Below, piece by piece: positions 6,007-15,289 of a DNA stretch of 42,343 nucleotides. The position numbers and the translations under genes are program-made. The notes below the pieces were generated by a model that saw only the letters and a program-made list of their open reading frames with translations, was not told the origin of the DNA and did not search any database. Origin of the DNA: a virus; the IMG/VR virus record IMGVR_UViG_3300023223_000117, positions 1 through 42,343 of that record; one strand, written 5' to 3'. Position 1 is the stretch's first letter. Each line of letters begins with the position of its first letter.

Positions 6007-7847
6007 TGAACACTAACGTACAGGTGCTGATTACAGCATTAACCCCAGAAGATATGGCAGATGAAATTCTTATCTTGTGGCAACGTTTCAGAGAAGCTAG
6101 GGTATCGTGGGAAAGTGAAATGGTTGAGCTAAGGGCTTTTCAATTTGCAACCAGTACCAGAACAACTGAGGCTAACCAGCCGGGGTTTAAAAATAGTACC
6201 ACTATTCCTAAGCTATCCCATATCGCTAATAATCTCCGAGCGAACTTCAATGCTCATTTATTTGGTAATCCTAAATGGATACAGTTTGAAGCATTCGATA
6301 GAGATGCAGCTTCTATTGTCTCGCGTAGAAATGTCGAAGCTTATGCTCGGACTAAAGCTACAAGAAAAGATTATGAAGGGGTAATGAGTACCTGTCTTGA
6401 TGATTGGTTATTTGCCGGGGCATGTTTCGCACAGCAACGGTATGTAACTGAGGTTGAGCTGGATGCCCAAGATAATCCCAAGGTGCTCTATCAAGGTAGT
6501 GTACTTGAACGATTGAATCCTGAAGATATTGTATTTGATGTAACAGCTGAGAGTTTTCAAAAAGCACGTAAGGTTATTCGTAAGGTGTACACATTAGGTG
6601 ATATTGCGAAGCTAGTAAACAGTGATGCTCATGCAGCATTCACACAAGACCTCCTTGATAATATCCGAACAACCCGAACTCTGGTTCGTTCTTCTGGAAT
6701 AATCAGAGTACCTGAAGGTGTTGATTGGAAGAGTACATCATTAACGAGAGATGGGTTTGGTGAACTTTTAGAATATGTTAATTCAGATTTGGTTGAGGTG
6801 CATGAGTTTTATGGTGATATGTATTCCCTAAAGACAGGGGAATTCTTGGAGAACCATAGGATTACTGTATTAGACAGACGGATGATTATTGAGAAGAAGT
6901 CCATGGGTACGAACAATGGTTCTCAGTATCTCTATTATGCTACTCCTGAAACTAGACCCGATAATCTTATCGGTATGTCTCCATTAGCCCGGTTAGTGGG
7001 TATGCAATATAAGTTGGATAAGCTTGAGAATATGAGAGCTGATATCTTTGACCAGATAGCCAACCCTATTACTGTTGAGATAGGGGATGTGGAATTTTAT
7101 CCTAATAAGAATGGAGTGGGTGGTAGGTATCTCGTGGATGAGAGTGGTAATGTTAAGTATTTAGTACCTGATACTACAATTCTTTCTGCTGATTTCCAGA
7201 TAGATAAAGTAATGCTCATCATGGAAGAGATGGCTGGTAGTCCACGGAATGCATCAGGGTTCCGTACTCCCGGTGAGAAGACTAAGTTTGAAGTACAGGT
7301 ATTGGATAATGGTGGCAATAGAATCTTCAGAGATAGAACTAAATCCTTTGAGAAGACTTTCATTGAGCCTATTTTAAATGACATGATTCAACTGGCCAGA
7401 GATAATCTTGGCGAGGTTGATTTAGTTACCAGTGAAGGAGAGCAGTTTAATACTCAAGAGTTTCTTGAGATAGATGCAAATGATTTAGCAGTAAGCGGTA
7501 AGCTACGGGCGCGTGGTAGTCAGTTGTTCGCTGAGAAAGCGAATGCCTTACAAAATTTGATGGGTATATTGGGTAGCCCTGCTATGCCATTAATCACACC
7601 ACATACCTCTCGTATAGGGGTAGCTAAGGCGCTTGAAGACCTTGCTGACTTGTCCATATTTAACTTATTCCTTCAAGATATTGGTATACAGGAAGACCAG
7701 CAGAGTCAACGATTAGCACAAAAAGCACAAGCTAATACAGAATCTGCTGAAGCAATTGATGCTATGCCTGCTGCTGAAGAACTTGAAGAAGATGACACTG
7801 AAGGTATCACTAATGAAGGCACTCCACCTCCTGAAGAAATTTCATAA
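6006..7847 (+). CDS. Portal (head-tail connector) protein
   Basis: A 613-aa protein directly after TerL and before scaffold and capsid, the standard place of the portal. The N-terminal region with STTIPKLSHIANNLRANFNAHLF is typical of podovirus portals, in which this segment belongs to the clip/stem fold. The protein forms the dodecameric ring at one vertex for DNA passage. The C-terminus is acidic and low-complexity (EEDDTE..., PPPEE), as seen in other portals facing the head interior. Start supported by GGAGGAG nine bases upstream, inside the TerL end. Confidence 0.9.
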   Translation: MNTNVQVLITALTPEDMADEILILWQRFREARVSWESEMVELRAFQFATSTRTTEANQPGFKNSTTIPKLSHIANNLRANFNAHLFGNPKWIQFEAFDRDAASIVSRRNVEAYARTKATRKDYEGVMSTCLDDWLFAGACFAQQRYVTEVELDAQDNPKVLYQGSVLERLNPEDIVFDVTAESFQKARKVIRKVYTLGDIAKLVNSDAHAAFTQDLLDNIRTTRTLVRSSGIIRVPEGVDWKSTSLTRDGFGELLEYVNSDLVEVHEFYGDMYSLKTGEFLENHRITVLDRRMIIEKKSMGTNNGSQYLYYATPETRPDNLIGMSPLARLVGMQYKLDKLENMRADIFDQIANPITVEIGDVEFYPNKNGVGGRYLVDESGNVKYLVPDTTILSADFQIDKVMLIMEEMAGSPRNASGFRTPGEKTKFEVQVLDNGGNRIFRDRTKSFEKTFIEPILNDMIQLARDNLGEVDLVTSEGEQFNTQEFLEIDANDLAVSGKLRARGSQLFAEKANALQNLMGILGSPAMPLITPHTSRIGVAKALEDLADLSIFNLFLQDIGIQEDQQSQRLAQKAQANTESAEAIDAMPAAEELEEDDTEGITNEGTPPPEEIS

Positions 7848-8109
7848 TTTAACTCCCGCCGAAGAACGCCAAATGGCTTTGGCGTTGAAGAAAGGAAAGA
7901 AAGCTATTGTAATTATTAAAGACTTCCTACAACTGGAAGTGCTAAAAGCGGATAAGGAATTGAATAATCCACAGGCTATCTATAAGCATGTTCAGAATCC
8001 AGATTCATATATTGGTTGCCTTTTAGCACAAAGAGCTACTAATATGAAATTACTAAATTTACTTATTGAAGAAGTAGATATACTTGACGCTGACAAAGCG
8101 GGAGATTAA
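7813..8109 (+). CDS. Hypothetical small protein between portal and scaffold
   Basis: A 98-aa helical, Lys-rich protein starting inside the portal 3' end (35-base overlap) at an ATG with GAAGG upstream. It contains ALKKGKKAIVIIKDFLQ and an Asp-rich C-terminus. No family recognised; many podoviruses have a small gene at this place whose role in assembly is unclear. The scaffold gene starts one base after its stop. Confidence 0.65.
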   Translation: MKALHLLKKFHNLTPAEERQMALALKKGKKAIVIIKDFLQLEVLKADKELNNPQAIYKHVQNPDSYIGCLLAQRATNMKLLNLLIEEVDILDADKAGD

Positions 8110-8110
8110 C

Positions 8111-8857
8111 ATGAGTACTGCAAATGAATTATTTGGTGATGTGAAACCAACTGGTAAGGATGACCAACACGAGTTAACTGGCGAGGAGGCATTAGCCTCT
8201 TTAGTAGGAGAAGGTAAGAAGTACGCCACAGCTGAAGATATGGCTAAAGGAATGGCTTACGGACAGCAGCATATCACCACATTAGAGCAGGAGAACTCTT
8301 CATTGAGGGATTCTGCAATCAAAGCCAAGGGTGTAGACGATATACTTGAGGCGATGAAGGGACAACAAAACGGAAACTTAGATGATGACCAGAACCATGA
8401 TGACAATCATGACGATGGCTCTAAACCACCAGATGTACAAGCCCTCATTGATGCAACATTAGCGAAACGTGATGCAAGCGTTTTAGCTGGACAAAAGGAA
8501 GAGAACATTAAGTCTGTCGTCAAACAGCTTTCTGATAAATATGGACCAGTTAAAGGACACGAGATTTATAATAAAGTTGGTAACGACCTTGGTATAAATT
8601 TAGATGACCTTGCAGAAAAGTCTCCTGATGCAGTAATGAAACTTGTAGCCGATGCACGACCAGTACACGCCACAGATTCAGGACTACCGCCTAGTAGTCA
8701 CCATGCCCCTTTAAATATGGGTACTCAAGGCATCCTTAATAAGGAAGCTATTGATAAAATGTATACGGCTGGGCAGATAAAGTTACACGAGAAGCATCAG
8801 TTGGAAAACAAGATGCTTACTGAATTAGGACCAGATGAATTCTGGAAAAAAGGTTAG
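8111..8857 (+). CDS. Capsid assembly scaffolding protein
   Basis: A 248-aa, acidic, helical protein just before the major capsid gene. It has a coiled-coil segment (QQHITTLEQENSSLRD, about residues 60-75), an Asp/Asn/His-rich flexible stretch (around residues 85-105), and a C-terminal charged helix (IKLHEKHQLENKM...FWKKG) of the sort that contacts coat protein in T7-type scaffolds. Start at 8111 chosen over an upstream in-frame ATG because GGGAG precedes it. Scaffolds guide prohead assembly and leave before maturation. Confidence 0.85.
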   Translation: MSTANELFGDVKPTGKDDQHELTGEEALASLVGEGKKYATAEDMAKGMAYGQQHITTLEQENSSLRDSAIKAKGVDDILEAMKGQQNGNLDDDQNHDDNHDDGSKPPDVQALIDATLAKRDASVLAGQKEENIKSVVKQLSDKYGPVKGHEIYNKVGNDLGINLDDLAEKSPDAVMKLVADARPVHATDSGLPPSSHHAPLNMGTQGILNKEAIDKMYTAGQIKLHEKHQLENKMLTELGPDEFWKKG

Positions 8858-8860
8858 ATT

Positions 8861-9811
8861 ATGAGTGGTAATACTACGAGTAATTCAGGCTCAATTATTC
8901 GGTCGGAGCTATGGCAATCAGAACTGGAAGAGATTCTACACGAACATCTTACAGGTATGCCGATGGTACGCCAAGTCGACTTCCCGGATGGAACAGCCTT
9001 TACAATGCCTTCTTTGGGTACACCTTTAGTGCGTGACTTCCCAGAAGGTTCCGAAGCAATTTTCGATGCATTAGATAATGGTGAAACACAAATCACTATG
9101 AACGTCCCAATCATTGCAGCGAACTCAATCTCTGAAGTCTTATTAGAAGACTCAATGTGGGCTAATGATTTGTTATCAACAGTCCCAGCAGAGCAGGCCC
9201 AAGCGATTTTGGAACGGTTTGAAACTGACACGTTGGCATTACAAAACCAACAGTTTGCAGGTGTGAATGACCAGAACTTAATCAATGGTGTTGCTCACCG
9301 CCGTATTGCAGGTGGTACAAACGAAGTTATGGAGCCGCAAGACTTCGCATTCGCAGGCTATTCTTTAAAGATAGCTAAGATTGCACGTATGAACCTCATT
9401 GCAATTGTAGACCCTTCAGTAGCATTTGCTCTGGAGACAACAACCAACCTCGTTAACATTAGTAACAACCCTCGATGGGAAGGTATTATTGAAACAGGTA
9501 TCGAGCAGAACTTCCGCTTCATCCGTAACGTGTATGGCTTCGATGTATTTGAATCCAACTTGCTACCTACCATGAATGAGACTATCGATGGTAAAACTAC
9601 CACCGCTGGTAAAGCAAACTTGTTTATGTCAGCAGCACGTCCGGGTATCTTGCCATTTGTTTTGGCATGGAGACGCAAGCCTAAGTTAATCTCTGAGATG
9701 GACAACAAACTCCATCAACTAGAGATTCAAACCACTGCACGTTGGGGTTCAGGTTTGGTTCGTGACGAAAACCTTGTTGTTATCGGTGCTGATACAGACC
9801 AAGTAACATAG
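8861..9811 (+). CDS. Major capsid protein
   Basis: A 316-aa protein directly after the scaffold, with the composition and layout of an HK97-fold coat protein: N-terminal arm, long spine-helix region (around TDTLALQNQQFAGVNDQ), and a C-terminal segment with FVLAWRRKPKLISEMDN and TTARWGSGLVRDENLVVIGAD, the last being characteristic of phage coat proteins that end on a beta strand. No separate protease is visible next to it. Codon use appears regular, as expected for an abundant protein. A terminator lies two genes downstream. Confidence 0.92.
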   Translation: MSGNTTSNSGSIIRSELWQSELEEILHEHLTGMPMVRQVDFPDGTAFTMPSLGTPLVRDFPEGSEAIFDALDNGETQITMNVPIIAANSISEVLLEDSMWANDLLSTVPAEQAQAILERFETDTLALQNQQFAGVNDQNLINGVAHRRIAGGTNEVMEPQDFAFAGYSLKIAKIARMNLIAIVDPSVAFALETTTNLVNISNNPRWEGIIETGIEQNFRFIRNVYGFDVFESNLLPTMNETIDGKTTTAGKANLFMSAARPGILPFVLAWRRKPKLISEMDNKLHQLEIQTTARWGSGLVRDENLVVIGADTDQVT

Positions 9812-9823
9812 GAGTAAAAAATC

Positions 9824-10327
9824 ATGACTAGAATCGCAATCACAACAGGTGTATCAGGTGGTAGTTCTCGTAGAGCAGCTACACACTATGGCCCAAGGGA
9901 AATTGAAGATGTGTTGCCGGGACGTTTCGCAGGCAGTCAAGGTAAAGAGGTATTTGAATATACCTTTAGCTTTGATGACTTGCCTGTTCCGGGTTTGGAT
10001 GAAGCTATCCTTCGTCTTCCCGCTAACTCACGGATTGTATCCGCAACCTTACGAGTGCTAATCGGCTTTGCTGGTGGTACTTCCTATAATATTGGGGTAA
10101 CTCAACCAGACGGTACAGCTATTGACGCTGATGGTATTGATGCAGGTATCTTAACAGCAGCTATCAATGTAGTAGGTGAAACTGTCCTATGTAATGGTGC
10201 TCTGGTTAATAACCTAGATGGTATCGGCACAGCCGCTGGACAAGTAGATATTGTAGCTACTGGTACATTCACAGCAGGTAAAGCAGTTCTCTCTGTAGAG
10301 TTTGAAGACTTGCTTGATAGAGCGTAA
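9824..10327 (+). CDS. Capsid decoration / head structural protein
   Basis: A 167-aa beta-rich protein right after the coat gene, with GGAG ribosome site ~12 bases upstream. Segments such as LPANSRIVSATLRVLIGFAGG and IGVTQPDGTAIDADGID recall a group of small phage head proteins that coat the capsid surface. It is the last gene before the strong terminator, so coat and decoration proteins share the most abundant transcript. A head-completion role is the alternative. Confidence 0.7.
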   Translation: MTRIAITTGVSGGSSRRAATHYGPREIEDVLPGRFAGSQGKEVFEYTFSFDDLPVPGLDEAILRLPANSRIVSATLRVLIGFAGGTSYNIGVTQPDGTAIDADGIDAGILTAAINVVGETVLCNGALVNNLDGIGTAAGQVDIVATGTFTAGKAVLSVEFEDLLDRA

Positions 10328-10351
10328 GCTCTTGATAGCATATAAGTAACT

Positions 10352-10374
10352 GGGGGCAGCTAGCCCCCCTTTTT
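10352..10374 (+). terminator. Rho-independent terminator after capsid genes
   Basis: GGGGGC (10352-10357), a five-base loop AGCTA, GCCCCC (10363-10368), then C and five T. T7-like phages place a partially effective terminator just after the coat gene; here it likewise separates head genes from tail genes, presumably reducing but not blocking readthrough. The 63-base gap between the flanking genes contains nothing else obvious. Confidence 0.93.
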
Positions 10375-10390
10375 ATTAAGGATTAAACTA

Positions 10391-11659
10391 ATGGCACTTC
10401 ATAAGGACCAAACGGGAGCTAACCTGCACGAGCCTATAGCTATAGCAACTGCATTGGTTGACAAAGTGTATGTTGCTGATGGTGCTGGCTCTGGTGACTT
10501 TAAATTCTTCAAGCCTAGGAGTGTAGAGCTTGTTAATGCTATGACGGATTTCCCTGCGGCTGTAGCAGGTGTTCGCACCTTACTTGATAATAAGATATAT
10601 GTTGTCGGAACGTCTATCAGCACAGCTGATAGGTTTGTTTTAGGCGTTGCAAACATGATTACTTCGTTAAGTATCGAAGGACCGAAACTTACTTATACAG
10701 GGACAGATGCTATGTTTACTGGAGTTGATAAGAATTTCCAAGTAGACCAAGCAAACTTAGATTGTCCTAATGGGACAGTACTTGATATGTCAGGTACAGG
10801 TGGTACTGGATTCATACGATTTGATAAAACACGTGTGAATAATGCCGTTAAACTAGGTAAGTTTACAAATATGATAGGGGTAGTATTTTCTAGGTGTGCT
10901 CTCTTAAATCTTGATGACGGTATTGAGTTACTGGGTGCAAACCAGTACGCTGTTGTGTCTGTTGAAAAACTCAGAACGACTACCACATCAGCGACATATA
11001 CCTTCCTAGATTTGGGAACGATAGAGACTGTTACCTGTGAAGTTACAGATATTATCTTTGATGGTCCTGCTGGTGCTGTCGCAATTAAAGGTGCCACAGG
11101 CAGTGCTAATATTGCTGCTAATAAATTAGCAATTGTAGCCAGTTGTGAATTTGACCCTGATATGACCGCACTAAGTGGTCTTACTATTGAGGATATTAGA
11201 TGGGAATTTAGGGCTAATTCTGGATTGGCTAATAGTATTAAGGCAACCGATACATTTATCACTGCGAGTGAAGTAGTGACTATTGGTTCAGCAGGAGTTT
11301 TTGTAGCAATTGGAGGAACTGCATGGACTAGTGATATATCTAGTAGGTTTACAACCACGTCAGCAGGAGTACTAACTTATATTAGTGAGCAAGATTCTAT
11401 CTTCCTCGTGTCAGGGGTTGCCACTATTGAGAAAGTAGTGGGTGGCACCGATGTATTAGAGATGCGTATTGCTAAGAATGGTACAACCATTCCTAAGTCT
11501 GGTAGTTTTACAGAGGCAGCAACTCCGACAACAGTGTCTTCACAAGCATTATTAAGCCTAACAAAGAATGATACATTACAGTTGTTTGTCGCAAATAACA
11601 CTAGTGCAGGTAATATTGATGTGAACATTGCTAATTTAACGGCACGTGCATCAGGCTAG
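10391..11659 (+). CDS. Fibre/head-appendage protein with C-terminal jelly-roll-like domain
   Basis: A 422-aa beta-rich protein. The N-terminus HKDQTGANLHEPIAIATA and VYVADGAGSGDF matches a short anchoring module often seen at the start of phage head fibres. The middle has irregular beta repeats with Asn/Asp/Gly turns, like a beta-helix shaft. The last ~110 residues (from SSRFTTTSAGVLTYIS onward, with IAKNGTTIPKSGSF and LFVANNTSAGNIDVNIANLTA) resemble trimeric jelly-roll (C1q/TNF-like) tips. Probably a receptor-interacting or head fibre. It lies first after the terminator. Confidence 0.7.
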   Translation: MALHKDQTGANLHEPIAIATALVDKVYVADGAGSGDFKFFKPRSVELVNAMTDFPAAVAGVRTLLDNKIYVVGTSISTADRFVLGVANMITSLSIEGPKLTYTGTDAMFTGVDKNFQVDQANLDCPNGTVLDMSGTGGTGFIRFDKTRVNNAVKLGKFTNMIGVVFSRCALLNLDDGIELLGANQYAVVSVEKLRTTTTSATYTFLDLGTIETVTCEVTDIIFDGPAGAVAIKGATGSANIAANKLAIVASCEFDPDMTALSGLTIEDIRWEFRANSGLANSIKATDTFITASEVVTIGSAGVFVAIGGTAWTSDISSRFTTTSAGVLTYISEQDSIFLVSGVATIEKVVGGTDVLEMRIAKNGTTIPKSGSFTEAATPTTVSSQALLSLTKNDTLQLFVANNTSAGNIDVNIANLTARASG

Positions 11660-11668
11660 GAGATAATC

Positions 11669-14140
11669 ATGGCAAGACGCAGAGGTGTTGACCAGAAGAT
11701 ACAGGTTACTAAGGGGTTTGTTACAGAGTTTACTCCCGTAGCATTTCCCCAAGAAGCTGCTATTGATATAGAGAACTGTGTCATAGACTCTGATGGTAGT
11801 ATTAGACGTAGGCCGGGTATTGATTTAGAACAGCAGTTTAAACTTAACAGCATCAATGGTGGTGTTATATCTGTCGCTGAATTAGAGACAGTGGGCTTGT
11901 CTAATCATCTATGGGAATTCGTCAGTAATTCCGGTACATTAAATATTGTCGTATACCAAGTGGGAGTGACTCTGCAATTCTTTGCTCAGATAGGTGCGGT
12001 ATCCGCTAATCTATTAGGCTCTGTTGATTTAACTCCGTTCGCTGTTGATGCAGCGCAACTTCAGACATCTCAAGTTGAAGTAGCATCAGGACTTGGTGAT
12101 TTGTATGTCGTTAATAGATTCATGGACCCTATACGGGTAACTTTTGATGGAACTACATTTAGTATAGAACGAATTACTATCAGAATTCGGGACTTTGAAG
12201 GGCTTGATGATTCATTAAAAGTAGATGAACGCCCAGCCGTCCTTAAACGTAATCACTATTATAATCTGCGTAATCAGGGATGGACTGATGTTAATATAAA
12301 GACCTTTGGTATAGCACTCCAGAGTGTTGATTTATGTAATGAAGCCTCAGCTGGTACAATTGAGAGAGGAGGTTTTTTTGGTAAGGTATTTACAGACCCA
12401 GAAACAGGACTTAGGTCAGGGGCAACATGGCCAAGTAATTCCGATATTATGACTGTTGGTATTGTTACAGACAGTGGTGGTGCTTTAACCTTTGCTCCGA
12501 GTTTTATTCGTAGTGATTTCTTAGGTAATACCCCAGCCCCTAAAGGGCATTTTATTCTTGATGCATTTAATCAGGATTTAGATACAGCACTAGGATGTGC
12601 AGGTACAGGTAGTAGAGTGTTTCCAACCCGACCAGATGCCGTAGCATTTCATCAAGGTCGAGCTTTCTTTACTTCTCCTATTGTACAGAATCGAATTAAT
12701 GGGGTGTATTTTAGTCAACAGCTTACTACCAAAGATAGAGTGGGTAATTGCTTCCAAGAAGCCGACCCTACAGCATCAGAGATTAATGACCTAATTGATA
12801 CGGATGGTGGGTTCATACCTATGCCGGGAATAGGTGAGATATATGCCTTACGGGAAATGGCTAATGGTGTAGTGGCTGTTGCTTCTAATGGGATATGGTA
12901 TATCACAGGGGCATCAGATGGCTCTGGGATTACAGCTACTAATATTAGAGTTCAGCGTGTCAGTAAAGAAGGAGCACTAAGTGCATCGAGTATCGTTGAA
13001 GCAGAAGGGAACATATTTTATATGGGGATTGATGGGATACTTACTATATCAACTGGTGAACTCGGTGATTTAACAGTTAACAATATTACTCAAAATGTTA
13101 TTCAGACTTTTTATATTAACATTAATGCTAAGTCCCGTCAGGGTGCAGCAGCGGTATATATCCCAGAACAAAGGAAAATCTTCTGGGCTTATCGAGATGC
13201 ATTAGCTACTACTGCTCCCACCACTAGGAGCTTTAATAAGTTTTTGGTATTGGATTTTGATATTGGAGGATTCTATAAATATACTATTGGCGTATCAACT
13301 CAGACGACATTTCCTGAAATTGTGGGGTTGTCTTTTGTTAAACCATTAAGTGAAAATACAACTGAATTACCTCTCACGCAAATAGATGGAGAGGCTATCT
13401 TTAATAATGCAGGCGACCCGATTACAGGTAGTGCCACACAGGATGAGGGACAGATAACACAGCTTAAATGTGCTGTGTTAGCTTTCTCTACAGTGGATTC
13501 AGGATTCAAGACATCCTTTGCCACGTTTATTAGTCGGAGTTTTACAGATTGGCATAATGTTTCGACGGACGGTACAGGTATTGCTATGTCATCCTTTGTT
13601 GAGTTTGCTGAATTCAATATGAATGCCGTACATACCAAGGGTAGGCCAACATATATTCATAGCTATTACAGTAGGACTAGTAAAAACTTAGAGCCGGGAG
13701 GGTATTATGAACTGCCTCCATTATTCTTTGTAAGCACTGGAGTTAGGATTAGTCAATCAGTATTAGAAGTTTTAAACAGACCATCATCTAACCTGAGAGT
13801 AAGTCAGTCTGTATTAGAGACATTATATGTTGCCCCTTCTGATTTATTCATAACACAAGCAATGGTTGAGGTAGTTAATGAAATGGCAGTAGCAGCTGAA
13901 GCAGAGATGACAGCAGCTTTTGTAGCTCTTAATCAGTATGAGAGTGCTTTAGCATTTATGAACTCCGCAGGTATACCAGCCATTATCAATGCCGTGAGCT
14001 TGCCAGCAATGCTAGCAGATACAGGTGAGATATACGAAAAGATAAAAATAGCATTTGACGCAGCAGCAGCTAAGAGAACGTCACTAGGCGGCGGCGGCTC
14101 TGGTTCAATGACAGACCCAGACGCTCGTTCATGTGGCTAA
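11669..14140 (+). CDS. Tail nozzle / tail tubular protein B-like
   Basis: An 823-aa protein. The N-terminal KGFVTEFTPVAFPQEAAIDIENCVIDSDG, followed by IRRRPG, is characteristic of T7 gp12-like nozzle proteins and related podovirus tail proteins; here it is split in short motifs VTEFTPVAFP and AAIDIENCVI. The middle (ANGVVAVASNGIWYITG, EGNIFYMGIDGI) has blade-like repeats consistent with a beta-propeller. Two short paralogous elements near residue 690-730 (RISQSVLEVLN and RVSQSVLETLY) add a repeat. It would form the distal part of the short tail and seal the channel. The C-terminal ~100 residues are Ala-rich helical, then Gly-rich. Confidence 0.75.
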   Translation: MARRRGVDQKIQVTKGFVTEFTPVAFPQEAAIDIENCVIDSDGSIRRRPGIDLEQQFKLNSINGGVISVAELETVGLSNHLWEFVSNSGTLNIVVYQVGVTLQFFAQIGAVSANLLGSVDLTPFAVDAAQLQTSQVEVASGLGDLYVVNRFMDPIRVTFDGTTFSIERITIRIRDFEGLDDSLKVDERPAVLKRNHYYNLRNQGWTDVNIKTFGIALQSVDLCNEASAGTIERGGFFGKVFTDPETGLRSGATWPSNSDIMTVGIVTDSGGALTFAPSFIRSDFLGNTPAPKGHFILDAFNQDLDTALGCAGTGSRVFPTRPDAVAFHQGRAFFTSPIVQNRINGVYFSQQLTTKDRVGNCFQEADPTASEINDLIDTDGGFIPMPGIGEIYALREMANGVVAVASNGIWYITGASDGSGITATNIRVQRVSKEGALSASSIVEAEGNIFYMGIDGILTISTGELGDLTVNNITQNVIQTFYININAKSRQGAAAVYIPEQRKIFWAYRDALATTAPTTRSFNKFLVLDFDIGGFYKYTIGVSTQTTFPEIVGLSFVKPLSENTTELPLTQIDGEAIFNNAGDPITGSATQDEGQITQLKCAVLAFSTVDSGFKTSFATFISRSFTDWHNVSTDGTGIAMSSFVEFAEFNMNAVHTKGRPTYIHSYYSRTSKNLEPGGYYELPPLFFVSTGVRISQSVLEVLNRPSSNLRVSQSVLETLYVAPSDLFITQAMVEVVNEMAVAAEAEMTAAFVALNQYESALAFMNSAGIPAIINAVSLPAMLADTGEIYEKIKIAFDAAAAKRTSLGGGGSGSMTDPDARSCG

Positions 14141-14155
14141 CTAATAGGAGATAAT

Positions 14156-15289
14156 ATGAGTTTATTATTTGTTGATGGCTTCGACCATTATGACGACATC
14201 AGATTAAAATGGGTGGCTCCTAGTGTGATGGAAGACCCTGACTTTGTTGATGGACGTACAGGTGGACAAGCGCTACAGAAACAATTCCAGAATGGTAGTG
14301 GTATAAGAAAGAGTCTAACAAAGCAGGCAGAGGTGGTTATTGGACTGGCCATCTATACTGGGGATGATGGTCTCTCGTATCAACGGATTCCTTTCGATGC
14401 AGATGAAGCGACCGAAGTTCGTGTGAAAAGCTTTCCTGCTGATGACCTGATAACATTCAAGGACAGTGCAGATGTCACTATAATGACTCTTAAATTTATA
14501 CAGTTGGGACTCCCTACTAGTGGTTCTGGGAGGTTAGAGATAGAGTATCCGGGACCAACACTAAACATTATTGTTGATAGTTTTCAGACATGGAGTACTG
14601 AACAATGGGAATACATACAAGTTAAATATCATCCCAATAAAACTGGAGGTCTTATTGAAGTAGTAGATGGAACTGGGTCACTATTATTTCAAGCCACTGG
14701 CCGTACTACTGAGGAAGATGATAATGATATAGAGGTGATACAGTTGATGGGAACTGCAACTAACTCTGCAAGATACAGGATAGATGATTTGTATATCCTG
14801 AACACTTTAGGAGCAGACAACAATGATTACTTAGGAGATGTAAGGGTCACTCCATTTGTATTACGTTCTACCCTAGCAGCCCAGAGTACCGCTGCCCCTG
14901 CACCACACCATTCAGCACTGAATGAGACTGTGATGGATACAAACACAAAAGTTACTATGGGTGAAATAGGAATACTGGACAACTACGAGGTTGAAGGTTT
15001 TATATGTCATGGCTACACACCAATAGGTACTATAAAAGGGATACAGTATAACATAGCAGCAGCTAAGGATAACGCTGGTATTATAAAGTATCAGCACAGA
15101 GTGAACTCTACTGACTCTGGTGTTGATGTGGTAGCTCAGACCTTTACGGGAATAGGAGATAGTTCAGGCTTTGGGATTGATTCAAGAGTATATGACACAG
15201 ACCCAGCAGATAGCTTAGACTGGACAGAGGCTAAGATAGAAGCAATAGAAGTAGGTTTCAAACTAACAGTAAGAGAAGGAGGCGCATAA
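14156..15289 (+). CDS. Lectin-like structural protein, paralogue 1 (DGFDHY)
   Basis: A 377-aa protein starting LLFVDGFDHYDDI, the signature start of a group of phage virion proteins with a concanavalin A/laminin-G-like beta sandwich. Later it has YIQVKYHPNKTGGLIEVV and YRIDDLYILNTLGADNNDYLGDVRV, which fit that fold, then a C-terminal domain of about 140 residues ending TEAKIEAIEVGFKLTVRE. It likely lies on the tail or head surface and may bind carbohydrate. It shares its plan with the next gene, whose ATG overlaps its stop (TAATG). Confidence 0.75.
   Translation: MSLLFVDGFDHYDDIRLKWVAPSVMEDPDFVDGRTGGQALQKQFQNGSGIRKSLTKQAEVVIGLAIYTGDDGLSYQRIPFDADEATEVRVKSFPADDLITFKDSADVTIMTLKFIQLGLPTSGSGRLEIEYPGPTLNIIVDSFQTWSTEQWEYIQVKYHPNKTGGLIEVVDGTGSLLFQATGRTTEEDDNDIEVIQLMGTATNSARYRIDDLYILNTLGADNNDYLGDVRVTPFVLRSTLAAQSTAAPAPHHSALNETVMDTNTKVTMGEIGILDNYEVEGFICHGYTPIGTIKGIQYNIAAAKDNAGIIKYQHRVNSTDSGVDVVAQTFTGIGDSSGFGIDSRVYDTDPADSLDWTEAKIEAIEVGFKLTVREGGA

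Noticed and set aside
10693-11358. 221-codon leftward frame
   Set aside because: It is antisense to the fibre gene, has no ribosome site and a composition rich in Ser, Ala and Val as expected of a shadow.
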